Of a stretch of 12,539 bases of DNA, positions 1 through 6,964 are shown in pieces. Within the stretch, counting starts at the first letter, position 1. The number at the start of each line of letters is the position of its first letter. The DNA is from JBDSLU01 sp039916225 (GTDB taxonomy: Bacteria; Acidobacteriota; Vicinamibacteria; Vicinamibacterales; Vicinamibacteraceae). The stretch covers positions 1-12,539 of the forward strand of contig JBDSLU010000269.1 of NCBI GenBank assembly GCA_039916225.1, in the 5' to 3' direction. Under the pieces are notes generated by a model that saw only the letters and a list, made by a program, of their open reading frames with translations, did not search any database and was not told the DNA's origin. Both the position numbers and the translations under genes were made by a program.

Positions 1-24
1 AACCTGGCGGCGTTCGCCCGATGA
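1..24 (+). CDS. 3' end of an upstream gene (partial, product unknown)
   Basis: Reading from base 1 in frame 1 gives NLAAFAR followed by TGA at 22-24. Six of the seven sense codons end in G or C, as expected for a real gene in this genome. The TGA lies inside the ATGA at 21-24 that also holds the rhaI start, a typical overlap within an operon. Too little is present to name the product. Because its neighbour is rhaI, another rhamnose gene such as the aldolase/dehydrogenase or a transporter is plausible, but that is a guess. Confidence 0.45.
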   Translation, partial: NLAAFAR

Positions 25-1322
25 GCGCGCTGTCCGACGCCGTCGAGCGCGACAACACCGCCCGGCGCGCGGCGCTCGACGAGGACTACGCCCACCTGGA
101 GCGGCAGCTCGATCGCCGACACGTCGACATCGAGGCGCTGGTGGCGCGGGCCACGGCATTCTGCGTCGCGATCCCGTCCTGGGGTGTCGGCACGGGCGGA
201 ACGCGCTTCGCCCGCTTCCCCGGTCCCGGCGAGCCGCGCACGCTGCTCGAGAAGCTCGACGACTGCGGCGTGGTCCAGTCCCTGGTCCGCGTCACGCCCG
301 GCATCTCGCTGCACATCCCCTGGGACAAGCCGCGCCCGAGCGGTCCCGGCGACGTCGCCAGCATCCGCGCACGCCTGCTGGAGCTCGGCCTGTCGATCGA
401 GTCGATGAACTCGAACACCTTCCAGGATCAGCCAGGCCAGGCGCTGTCCTACAAGTTCGGCAGCCTGAGCCACACCGATTTCGCGGTGCGACAGCAGGCC
501 GTCGACCACAACCTCGAATGCCTCGAGATCGGTCGGACGCTCGGCGCCAAATCGCACACCGTGTGGATCGGCGACGGCGGCAACTTCCCCGGCCAGATCC
601 ATTTCCGCAATGCCGTCGATCGCTACATCGAGTCGCTCCAGTCGATCCACGCCGCCCTGCCGGACGGCTGGAAGCTGTTCATCGAGCACAAGTGCTACGA
701 GCCGGCGTTCTACTCGACGGTGCTGAACGACTGGGGCACCAGTTACCTGTGCGCCCGCGAAGTCGGCGAGCGTTGCCTGTCGCTGGTCGATCTCGGCCAC
801 CACGCCCCCAACGTCAACGTCGAGCAGATCGTCGCCCAATTGATCCGGCTGCGGGCGCTCGGCGGCTTCCACTTCAACGACAGCAAGTTCGGCGACGACG
901 ATCTCGACAGCGGCTCGATCAAGCCCTTCCAGCTGTTCCTGATCTTCAACGAACTGGTCGACGCGGAGGTGGCGGGCCTGACGGGGTTTGCCCCGGCCTA
1001 CATGCTCGACCAGTCGCACAACGTCACCGATCCGCTCGAGAGCCTGATGACGAGCGCGATGGAAGTGCTGCGCGCCTACGTCCAGGCCCACCTGGTCGAT
1101 CGCGCCGCGCTGGCCGAGGCCCAGGCCCACAACGATGCGATGCGCTGCCTGCAGATCCTGAAGGCGGCGTTCCGCACCGACGTCTCGCCGATCCTCGCCG
1201 ACGCGCGCCTGCGCGAGGGCGGCGCCATCGATCCGGTCGCGGCGTATCGTGCCAGCGGCTACCGCGCCGCCGTGGCGCGCCAGCGGCCGGCGGCGCCCAC
1301 GGGCGGTTCCGGGATCGTCTAG
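21..1322 (+). CDS. rhaI: L-rhamnose isomerase, Pseudomonas stutzeri (RhaI) type
   Basis: This cytoplasmic, metal-dependent aldose-ketose isomerase converts L-rhamnose to L-rhamnulose. The 433-residue product is a TIM-barrel sugar isomerase of normal family length. From memory, the metal ligands of the P. stutzeri enzyme are E219, D254, H281 and D327 (structural site) and H257, D289 and D291 (catalytic site). All seven are found here at a constant offset of +3: E222 (FIEHK), D257 and H260 (VDLGHH), H284 (GFHFND), D292 and D294 (FGDDDLDSG), and D330 (MLDQSH). This places it in the RhaI family rather than the E. coli RhaA family. The ATG at 21 overlaps the stop of the preceding gene (ATGA), which decides the start. 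No strong ribosome binding site is visible, so coupling is likely. The last residues (PAAPTGGSGIV) are low complexity. The kinase and mutarotase lie about 8 kb away on the other strand. Confidence 0.93.
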   Translation: MSALSDAVERDNTARRAALDEDYAHLERQLDRRHVDIEALVARATAFCVAIPSWGVGTGGTRFARFPGPGEPRTLLEKLDDCGVVQSLVRVTPGISLHIPWDKPRPSGPGDVASIRARLLELGLSIESMNSNTFQDQPGQALSYKFGSLSHTDFAVRQQAVDHNLECLEIGRTLGAKSHTVWIGDGGNFPGQIHFRNAVDRYIESLQSIHAALPDGWKLFIEHKCYEPAFYSTVLNDWGTSYLCAREVGERCLSLVDLGHHAPNVNVEQIVAQLIRLRALGGFHFNDSKFGDDDLDSGSIKPFQLFLIFNELVDAEVAGLTGFAPAYMLDQSHNVTDPLESLMTSAMEVLRAYVQAHLVDRAALAEAQAHNDAMRCLQILKAAFRTDVSPILADARLREGGAIDPVAAYRASGYRAAVARQRPAAPTGGSGIV

Positions 1323-1377
1323 CGGCGAAAGCTGACGGCCACGGAATTGCAGAGCGCAAAGTGGTTCGACGTTGCGC

Positions 1378-3084
1378 ATGTCACCGCTCCCCGCCGCCCT
1401 CGACGCCATTGTCATCACGCCCACGCTATTCGAACGGGTCGCGCCGCCGCGGGACCTCGCCGTCGAGCACGGGGCGCTGACGGATCTGATCAGCCAGGCG
1501 GCCACCCAGTCCTCCCAACTGCTCGCCCACCTCGTCGATCTCGCCGTTCGCCTCTGCAATGCGGGCAGCGCCGGGGTGAGCCTTCTGGAACCCGCGGCTG
1601 AGCCGGGCGAAGGCGTCTTTCGCTGGGTCGCCATGGCAGGAGCCTACCGAGAGTACGTAGGCGGGACGACTCCCGAGTCCTTCAGCCCCTGCGGTGTCTG
1701 CCTGACACGCGGCGCGCCTCAGCTCTATCACCATCCCGCGCGAGTGTTCACCTACCTGGCCGAGGCCACCCCTCCCATCGTCGAGGGTCTCGTCATCCCG
1801 TTGCGCTCCGAAGCAGGGCCCCTGGGCACGATCTGGATCGTGTCGCATACGGAAGCCAGGCAGTTCACCGCCCGTGACCTGGCGGTCATGCAGAGCCTGG
1901 CGGACTTCACGTCGACTGCGCTCGCCCTGCAACGCGACCGCGACCAGGCCGAAGCGGCCAGCCGCGCCAAGGACGAATTCCTCGCCGTCGTCTCGCACGA
2001 GCTCCGCCGCCCCCTGACGGCGATCGTGGGCTGGTCCGAGCTGCTGCTGGCCGGCCGGGCGAGCGCCGTCACGGCAGCCCGCGCGATCGAAGCGCTGTAC
2101 ACGAACGCGCGGCGGCAGCAGGGGATGATCGAGGACCTGCTGGACGCATCTCGCGCGTATGCGGGCACCCTTCGGCTGAACGACGCCGAGATGGACCTGG
2201 CGGCGGTCGTACGGTCGGCGATCGAGGTCGTGGCCGACCGAGCGGTGGACGGGGGCGTCGAGCTGATCGTGACGATCCCGACATCGCTGCCGTTTCGCGG
2301 CGATCCCGGGCGGCTGCACCAGATCCTCGGCAACCTGGTCGGTAACGCCGTCAAGTTCACGCCCGCGGGCGGACGCGTCATGGTCGATGTCGAGACCGCG
2401 CCGCCCTGGGTCACGATCACGGTTCGTGACACCGGCATCGGCATCGCGCCAGACATGCTCCGCGTCGTCTTCGATGTGTTCCGTCAGGCTGAGGCCTCGT
2501 CGACGCGGCGGGACACGGGCCTCGGCCTGGGCCTGACGATCGCGCGGCGCCTCGTCGCCCTCCACGACGGCACGCTCAAGGCCCACAGCGACGGTGAGGG
2601 CCGCGGCGCGGTCTTCACGGTGCGCCTGCCCGCGGCCCGGCTGCTCGATCGGGCCGCGCCCCGCGACCCGTCGCGGGTCAGGCAGACCCGGCACCGCGAA
2701 CTCTCCGGCATCACGATACTCGTCGTCGACGACGAACTGGACGTGCGGGACGTCCTCGCCTGCGTGCTCGAGGACCTGGGCGCCACCGTGATCACCGCCG
2801 CCGACGTGACGGGCGCACGCGCCGCACTGGCGCGACACACCATCGATGTGCTGCTGACCGATGTGGGGATGCCCGGACAAGACGGCTTCGATCTGCTCGC
2901 GCACATCGGCGGAGACGCTTCGACGCGCCCGGCGGCCACCATCGCCGTGACGGCCCTGGCCTCGGCGCCTGAGCGTCAGCGGGTCCTGGCCGCCGGCTTC
3001 GATCACCATATCGCCAAGCCGGTGGACTTCGATGCGCTGGTGCGGCTCATCATCGCGTCGTCGCGGCCGGAGACGGTCCAGTGA
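1378..3084 (+). CDS. Hybrid histidine kinase: GAF - HisKA - HATPase - receiver
   Basis: A soluble hybrid sensor kinase of 568 residues with no membrane segments. A GAF-like sensory domain spans roughly residues 25-180 and contains a PCGVCL motif. HisKA follows (about 195-260) with phospho-acceptor H207 in SHELRRPL. HATPase covers about 305-418, with N-box GNLVGNAVKF, G1 box DTGIGI and G2 box TGLGLGLTIARR. A C-terminal receiver covers about 447-565, with acidic pair VVDDE, phospho-acceptor D495 (LLTDVGMPG), and switch Thr and Lys in VTAL and AKPV. The position four after the catalytic His is Arg rather than the usual Thr/Asn. An in-frame TTG at 1372 is an alternative start; the ATG at 1378 was preferred, though neither has a clear ribosome binding site. 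The stop overlaps the start of the sigma-receiver gene (GTGA, 3081-3084), so the two are almost certainly co-translated and probably act together. The ligand cannot be told from sequence. Confidence 0.9.
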   Translation: MSPLPAALDAIVITPTLFERVAPPRDLAVEHGALTDLISQAATQSSQLLAHLVDLAVRLCNAGSAGVSLLEPAAEPGEGVFRWVAMAGAYREYVGGTTPESFSPCGVCLTRGAPQLYHHPARVFTYLAEATPPIVEGLVIPLRSEAGPLGTIWIVSHTEARQFTARDLAVMQSLADFTSTALALQRDRDQAEAASRAKDEFLAVVSHELRRPLTAIVGWSELLLAGRASAVTAARAIEALYTNARRQQGMIEDLLDASRAYAGTLRLNDAEMDLAAVVRSAIEVVADRAVDGGVELIVTIPTSLPFRGDPGRLHQILGNLVGNAVKFTPAGGRVMVDVETAPPWVTITVRDTGIGIAPDMLRVVFDVFRQAEASSTRRDTGLGLGLTIARRLVALHDGTLKAHSDGEGRGAVFTVRLPAARLLDRAAPRDPSRVRQTRHRELSGITILVVDDELDVRDVLACVLEDLGATVITAADVTGARAALARHTIDVLLTDVGMPGQDGFDLLAHIGGDASTRPAATIAVTALASAPERQRVLAAGFDHHIAKPVDFDALVRLIIASSRPETVQ

Positions 3085-4115
3085 CGGACGACCCCGCCGG
3101 CTACGACCTGATCGTCCGCATGCGCGAGCGGGATGTGACCGCCTTGGCCGCACTCTACGATCGCCATGCGACGGCCGCCTACAGCCTGGCCTGCCGGATT
3201 CTCCGTAATGGTGGAGAGGCCGAGGATGTCGTCCAGGAGGCCTTCCTGCAGGTGTGGCAGCAGGCGTGGCGGTTCGACCGCGGCCGAGCCGGCGTGCTGG
3301 GATGGTTGCTGATGATCACCCGCAGTCGAGCCATCGATCGCCTGCGACAGACTTGCGGCCGATCGCGCCGGGAGTCGACGATCGAGCAGATGGACCAGCT
3401 GAGCGGGACCGGTGAGTGGGCCACCGATCGCGTGCTGATTCGCGAAGAGAAGGGCCGCGACATTCGTCGCCGCTTCGAGGCGCTACCGGCGGTCCAGCGC
3501 ATCGCGGTGGAGCTGGCCTTCTACCAGGGGCTGACGCACCTCGAGATTGCCGATGTGCTGCGCGAGCCGCTGGGCACGGTCAAGACGAGAATCAGACTCG
3601 CCCTCCAGAAGATGCGAGGAGCCTTGAATGGCGACCCGACGGAAGGATTGGTGTGCGAGCCCTCACCCTTCACCGTCGCGCTGGCGGAGCACCTGGCGAA
3701 CCGTCCGCTCTTGACGGCCACCTATCGTCGCCTGCCCGGCCTGCGACTACTGGTGGTGGACGACGATTCGGAGACCGCGGCCTTGGTCGCCACCGTTCTG
3801 CAAAGCGCTGGGGCGTCGGTCGCGACCGCGCGTTCGACGCCTGACGGACTGGCGCGGCTGGACCTGGACTGGCCCGACGTGATCCTCGCCGACATCGCGA
3901 TGCCGCGTGACGACGGCTACTCGTTCCTCCGGCAGGCGCAAGCCCTCGCCGAGTCCTCGGGCCGCCGGCTCGTCGCGGCGGCCTTCACCGCCCTCGGGGA
4001 TGGCGAGGGGGAGCGAGCCCGGCACGCCGGGTTTGCAGCCCTGATCTCCAAACCGGTCCAGCCGGACCTGCTCGTCGACGCGGTCGGCCGGCTCGCCGAC
4101 GCCGCCGCCAGTTAG
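3081..4115 (+). CDS. ECF-like RNA polymerase sigma factor fused to a C-terminal receiver domain
   Basis: The 344-residue product has two halves. Residues about 12-85 form sigma region 2, with the core-binding stretch AEDVVQEAFLQVW and the region 2.3/2.4-like WLLMITRSRAIDRLRQ. Residues about 128-180 form sigma region 4, with a helix-turn-helix in HLEIADVLREPLGTVKTRIR. After a linker of about 35 residues, residues 219-340 form a complete receiver: D227/D228/D229 acidic cluster, phospho-acceptor D271 (ILADIAMP), T303 (FTAL) and K324 (ISKPV). The start is the GTG at 3081, inside the GTGA overlap with the hybrid kinase stop; the following sequence enters sigma region 2 directly. Alphaproteobacterial PhyR has the same domain order, but its sigma part is a mimic that titrates NepR. 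Here regions 2 and 4 look like those of a normal ECF factor, so a phosphorylation-controlled sigma factor is the favoured reading. No anti-sigma gene is adjacent. An anti-anti-sigma role remains possible. Confidence 0.88.
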   Translation: MTDDPAGYDLIVRMRERDVTALAALYDRHATAAYSLACRILRNGGEAEDVVQEAFLQVWQQAWRFDRGRAGVLGWLLMITRSRAIDRLRQTCGRSRRESTIEQMDQLSGTGEWATDRVLIREEKGRDIRRRFEALPAVQRIAVELAFYQGLTHLEIADVLREPLGTVKTRIRLALQKMRGALNGDPTEGLVCEPSPFTVALAEHLANRPLLTATYRRLPGLRLLVVDDDSETAALVATVLQSAGASVATARSTPDGLARLDLDWPDVILADIAMPRDDGYSFLRQAQALAESSGRRLVAAAFTALGDGEGERARHAGFAALISKPVQPDLLVDAVGRLADAAAS

Positions 4116-4190
4116 GGCCCGTCAGGGAATAACTGAGACACTCTGGCCGTCGCCCAGTAGATGCTCACTTATTCCCTGACCGCCCTTAGC
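4111..4190. repeat. Long imperfect inverted repeat in a convergent intergenic gap
   Basis: The arms GTCAGGGAATAACTGAG (4121-4137) and CTCACTTATTCCCTGAC (4164-4180) pair over 17 bases with one mismatch, around a 26-base loop. Outward, 4111-4120 and 4181-4190 still pair at about 6 of 10 positions. The arms carry an AT-rich GGGAATAA/TTATTCCC core, unlike the GC-rich surroundings. The element starts at the stop codon of the sigma-receiver gene and lies between two converging genes, so a bidirectional transcription stop is possible. However, there is no T-tract, so it is not a standard intrinsic terminator. A REP- or MITE-like dispersed palindrome is the other reading. Confidence 0.75.
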
Positions 4191-4252
4191 GCCCGGCCGC
4201 ACGCTGGCGCGCCGCGCACCTGCGTCCGGCCGGTCTCTACTCAAGTCACCGA

Positions 4253-5077
4253 TCAGACGCGATCGATCACGCCGTTGACGCCATCGGGGAAGAAGCCGCC
4301 GCTGCGCGTGCCGCCGGCGCTGCCCGCAAAGGCCACGGCCAGCACCTGGCTCGCCGTGCGCACCGTGCTGAGTCCGTTGCCCTGGACCTGGAAGAGCCGG
4401 CCCGCCGGGGACCCCAGCGGCGGTACGTCGGACGCGTCCGTCATCGGGACCGGCAGGTTGGCCATCGCGACCAGCATCCGCAGCACGCCGGCGTGCTGCG
4501 CCTCGGTCAGCGCGATCTGGGCCGCCGGCGCCAGGTTGGCGGGGCTCTTGATCAGCGGCGCGGCGCCGCCGTAGGCCGACACACCGAGGTCCTCGAAGGC
4601 CCGCGCCAGCGTCAGGAACTCGTTCTGATTCGAGAAACCGATGCCCAGCGCCTGGAGGTTGATGGACGGCTTGGCGACCGCGGCGCTGCCCAGCGCCGCG
4701 CGCAGGAACAGCACGTGCTGCTGCTCGTCCAGCGTGATGTGCTCGGCGGCAATGCGGTTGAAGCCGGTCATCGACACGGCGGACCCGCCGACGGTCGCCC
4801 CCGGCCGGCCAACGCCGCCGATCGCGATGCCGGCATCGGCGATGCGGGTGCCGTAGGTCGCGACGGTGTAGAACTCAGCTTCCAGGTACTCGAGATTGAG
4901 TGCGAAGTTCAGGATGTCGACGTCGGACAGGGACTGCGCGATTACCTCGGCCTGACCGAAGGTGAGCACCGAGGCGCCGGTCGCGACGGCGCCGGCCGCG
5001 AGCACGCGGTGGGCGAACTGCCGCCGATTGACTGGGTTGTCGATGAGTCCGGCGAGGGCTTCGTGTCTGGTCGGCAT
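4253..5077 (-). CDS. Exported ferritin-like domain protein (desiccation-related PCC13-62 type)
   Basis: The 274-residue product opens with a Tat-like signal: twin arginines R18/R19 in NRRQFAHRV, then a hydrophobic Ala/Gly/Val run to about residue 45, so the mature protein is expected outside the cytoplasm. The rest is a ferritin-like four-helix bundle. It shows repeated Glu/His helix motifs: LEYLEAEFY, DEQQHVLFLRAAL, ARAFEDLGVSAY and LTEAQHAGVLRML. This pattern matches the Ferritin_2 / desiccation-associated family, whose biochemical activity is poorly known; iron binding is inferred from the motifs only. The start ATG at 5077 is supported by AGGAG five bases upstream (5083-5087 on the + strand). 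The gene is monocistronic, converges on the sigma-receiver gene and ends 63 bases beyond the inverted repeat. A perfect 15-base palindrome lies about 70 bases upstream of its start. Confidence 0.85.
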   Translation of the reverse strand: MPTRHEALAGLIDNPVNRRQFAHRVLAAGAVATGASVLTFGQAEVIAQSLSDVDILNFALNLEYLEAEFYTVATYGTRIADAGIAIGGVGRPGATVGGSAVSMTGFNRIAAEHITLDEQQHVLFLRAALGSAAVAKPSINLQALGIGFSNQNEFLTLARAFEDLGVSAYGGAAPLIKSPANLAPAAQIALTEAQHAGVLRMLVAMANLPVPMTDASDVPPLGSPAGRLFQVQGNGLSTVRTASQVLAVAFAGSAGGTRSGGFFPDGVNGVIDRV

Positions 5078-5082
5078 GATGG

Positions 5083-5087
5083 CTCCT
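5083..5087 (-). promoter_or_regulatory. Ribosome binding site of the ferritin-like gene
   Basis: AGGAG on the - strand, five bases before the ATG at 5077. It is the clearest Shine-Dalgarno sequence in the window and fixes the start of the ferritin-like gene. Confidence 0.75.
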
Positions 5088-5148
5088 GTCGAGTCGTGGC
5101 TCGGCTTGTGTGTCGCTGACGAACGCCCACGATCCGGCGACAGAACGA

Positions 5149-5163
5149 GTCACGGACCGTGAC
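5149..5163. promoter_or_regulatory. Perfect 15-bp palindrome, candidate operator
   Basis: GTCACGGACCGTGAC has 7-base arms around a single central base. It lies 72 bases upstream of the start codon of the ferritin-like gene, in the 222-base gap that should hold that gene's promoter. The spacing and symmetry fit a dimeric regulator site. No convincing -10/-35 pair was found near it, and the protein that would bind is unknown. Confidence 0.4.
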
Positions 5164-5241
5164 CACGCCGGTTGCGGCCGGGCGTAGCGAGACAGATACG
5201 CGGGCGCTGCCGCGGCGGATTCGTCGGAGGCCTTGCAACAC

Positions 5242-5280
5242 CGTCCGCAGTCGAGCTGGACTCGACCCGCGTCGCGGACG
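5242..5280 (-). terminator. Nested hairpin after the KaiC operon, possible terminator
   Basis: The outer arms CGTCCGC (5242-5248) and GCGGACG (5274-5280) enclose inner arms GTCGAG (5250-5255) and CTCGAC (5261-5266) around a 5-base loop. All pairs in both arms are perfect. Read on the - strand, the hairpin begins 19 bases after the stop codon of the hybrid kinase, where an operon terminator is expected. No T-run follows, so it may instead be a Rho-dependent end or an mRNA-stabilising structure. Confidence 0.4.
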
Positions 5281-5299
5281 AGACGCCTGGGTGGACGCT

Positions 5300-6964
5300 C
5301 TAGACGAGCCGCCGGCGGGCGATGGCGCCGCCGACAGCGGCCAGCAGACGTTCTTCGTCCAAGGGCTTGTCGACATGGGCCTCGAAGCCGGCCGCCTGGG
5401 TGCGCTGATGATCCGCATTGCCCGCCAGGCTGGACACGGCAATCACCGGGGCATGCGTCGCGCCGTCCCGGCGGTCGAGCTCGCGCAGGAACTCGAAGCC
5501 GTCCATGCGCGGCATGCGCAGGTCGCACAGCACGAGATCGAACAGGCCCGCGGCCACCGCGTCCAGCGCTTCGACGCCGTCTCCGGCGACCACGACGTGA
5601 GCGCCGAGTCGCTCCAGCATCCTGCTGGTGGCTTCGCGCGAATCCTCGGCGTCTTCGACGACGAGGATGCGCATACCGCTGACTTCGGTCTGCTGAGGCG
5701 TCGACAACGGCCGCGCGACCGCAGCGGGTTCAGCAACGAGAGGCAATCGCACCGCGACCTCGGCGCCGAGGCCGGCCCCTTCGCTGGCCATGCTGACGGT
5801 ACCCTCGTGCGCCTCGACCAACCGCTTGACGAGCGCCAGGCCGATGCCGAGTCCCGCGTGTCGCCGGCGCGTGCCGAGCTCCTGCTGCCGGAAGATCTCG
5901 AAGACGAAGGGCAGGAACTCCGCCGTGATCCCCTCGCCGGTATCGCGCACGTGGACGACCGCTGCATCGGCGTGCCGGGTCAGCGTCACCGTGACCGTGC
6001 CAGATGACGGGGTGAACTTCAGCGCGTTCAGCAGCAGGTTCCGGAACACCTGCTGCAGCCGATCGCTGTCGCCGCTGACACAGAGCGGCTCGCTCGTGTC
6101 GATGAACCGGACGTCGATGTTCTTGCGCTCGGCGGCGTCGGCGACGGCCTCGAGCGTAGCGCTGAGAACATCGCTCAGACGAAGCACCTGCCGATCGAGC
6201 ACGGCTTTGCCGTGCGTGACGCGATTGAGCTCGAGGAGGTCCTCGACCAGCCGAACTTGCAGGAGCGCGTTGCGTTCGATGACCTTGGCCGCGCGCACGA
6301 CCTGCGCCGGATCAGCATCGAGCGTCAACAGGCGCGTCCACCCGAGGATCGGGGTGAGCGGAGTCCGCAGTTCGTGCGAGAGCACGGCCAGGAACTCGTC
6401 CTTGGCGGCAGCGGTCGCTCGCAAGGCGACGGCGGCCTCTTCGTACTGCCGGGTGCGAAGGTTCTCCCGCAGCAGCGAATCGCACAGGACGCGCAACAAA
6501 TCGCCCTGCATGACCAGCCGGCGCTCGGGGACCGGCTGCTGCTGCCGCGCCAGGTCCCACAACGACCGGAAGGGAATGTTCGCCTGCCGCGCCAGACGCT
6601 CGATCGCCGACGACTGACAGAAGTCGATGAGCGCGTACCCGGAGACCGCGGCACCAACGATGCTGCCTTCGAGCAGCAGTGATGTACCCACCACGGCGAG
6701 ACCGGAGGTCGAGGCGACGACGATCGGTGCGCGTTGGTCGGTCTGCGCCAGGCACTGGCGGGCACACGCGTCGTTCAGGCCGGGGTCGTAGTCGTGCGCC
6801 TCGAAGAGCGCGAACAGCGGGCTCGACGGCACCGGGTCGCACACCACCTGCGCCTCGCCGTCGTACAACGTGACCGTCGAGTGCGTGACGGCGCCGTAGG
6901 TATCGAGCGCCGGCCGCCATACCCCGACGTCGAAGAGGGACGCCGTCGCGTGTCCGATGGGCAT
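5300..6964 (-). CDS. Hybrid histidine kinase: PocR-like sensory region - HisKA - HATPase - receiver
   Basis: A soluble hybrid kinase of 554 residues. Residues about 15-140 look like a PocR-type ligand-binding domain: a TLYDGE strand, a DACARQC cysteine pair, and SGLAVVGTSLLLEGSIVGAAVSG ending the fold (shown in part: IVGAAVSG near 120). The His of the usual CHAGL motif is absent, so this assignment is moderate. HisKA follows (about 188-252) with H197 in SHELRTPL, keeping the Thr at +4. HATPase (about 300-412) has FRNLLLNALKF, DTGEGI and AGLGIGLALVKR. The receiver (433-550) has VVEDAED, phospho-acceptor D481 (LCDLRMPRMDG), VSSL and DKPL. The ATG at 6964 directly follows the TAA of kaiC (TAAATG), so it is the third gene of the wHTH-kaiC-kinase operon and a likely partner of KaiC. 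It lacks the KaiB-like domain of cyanobacterial SasA. Confidence 0.88.
   Translation of the reverse strand: MPIGHATASLFDVGVWRPALDTYGAVTHSTVTLYDGEAQVVCDPVPSSPLFALFEAHDYDPGLNDACARQCLAQTDQRAPIVVASTSGLAVVGTSLLLEGSIVGAAVSGYALIDFCQSSAIERLARQANIPFRSLWDLARQQQPVPERRLVMQGDLLRVLCDSLLRENLRTRQYEEAAVALRATAAAKDEFLAVLSHELRTPLTPILGWTRLLTLDADPAQVVRAAKVIERNALLQVRLVEDLLELNRVTHGKAVLDRQVLRLSDVLSATLEAVADAAERKNIDVRFIDTSEPLCVSGDSDRLQQVFRNLLLNALKFTPSSGTVTVTLTRHADAAVVHVRDTGEGITAEFLPFVFEIFRQQELGTRRRHAGLGIGLALVKRLVEAHEGTVSMASEGAGLGAEVAVRLPLVAEPAAVARPLSTPQQTEVSGMRILVVEDAEDSREATSRMLERLGAHVVVAGDGVEALDAVAAGLFDLVLCDLRMPRMDGFEFLRELDRRDGATHAPVIAVSSLAGNADHQRTQAAGFEAHVDKPLDEERLLAAVGGAIARRRLV

Noticed and set aside
1323..1377. ECF-type promoter (GGAAT ... 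CGAC/CGTT) before the first hybrid kinase
   Set aside because: The only GGAAT is 19 to 22 bases from the possible -10 motifs, outside the usual 16-17 base spacing.
1426..3153. 575-codon open frame on the - strand opposite the first hybrid kinase
   Set aside because: It mirrors the kinase coding sequence and is rich in Arg, Gly and Asp without domain motifs. The + strand frame has complete kinase and receiver signatures.
4111..4190. Integron attC site
   Set aside because: The element begins with GTTAGGG, but the required RYYYAAC/GTTRRRY core boxes are not in the right order or sequence at the two ends, and no integrase or cassette array is present.
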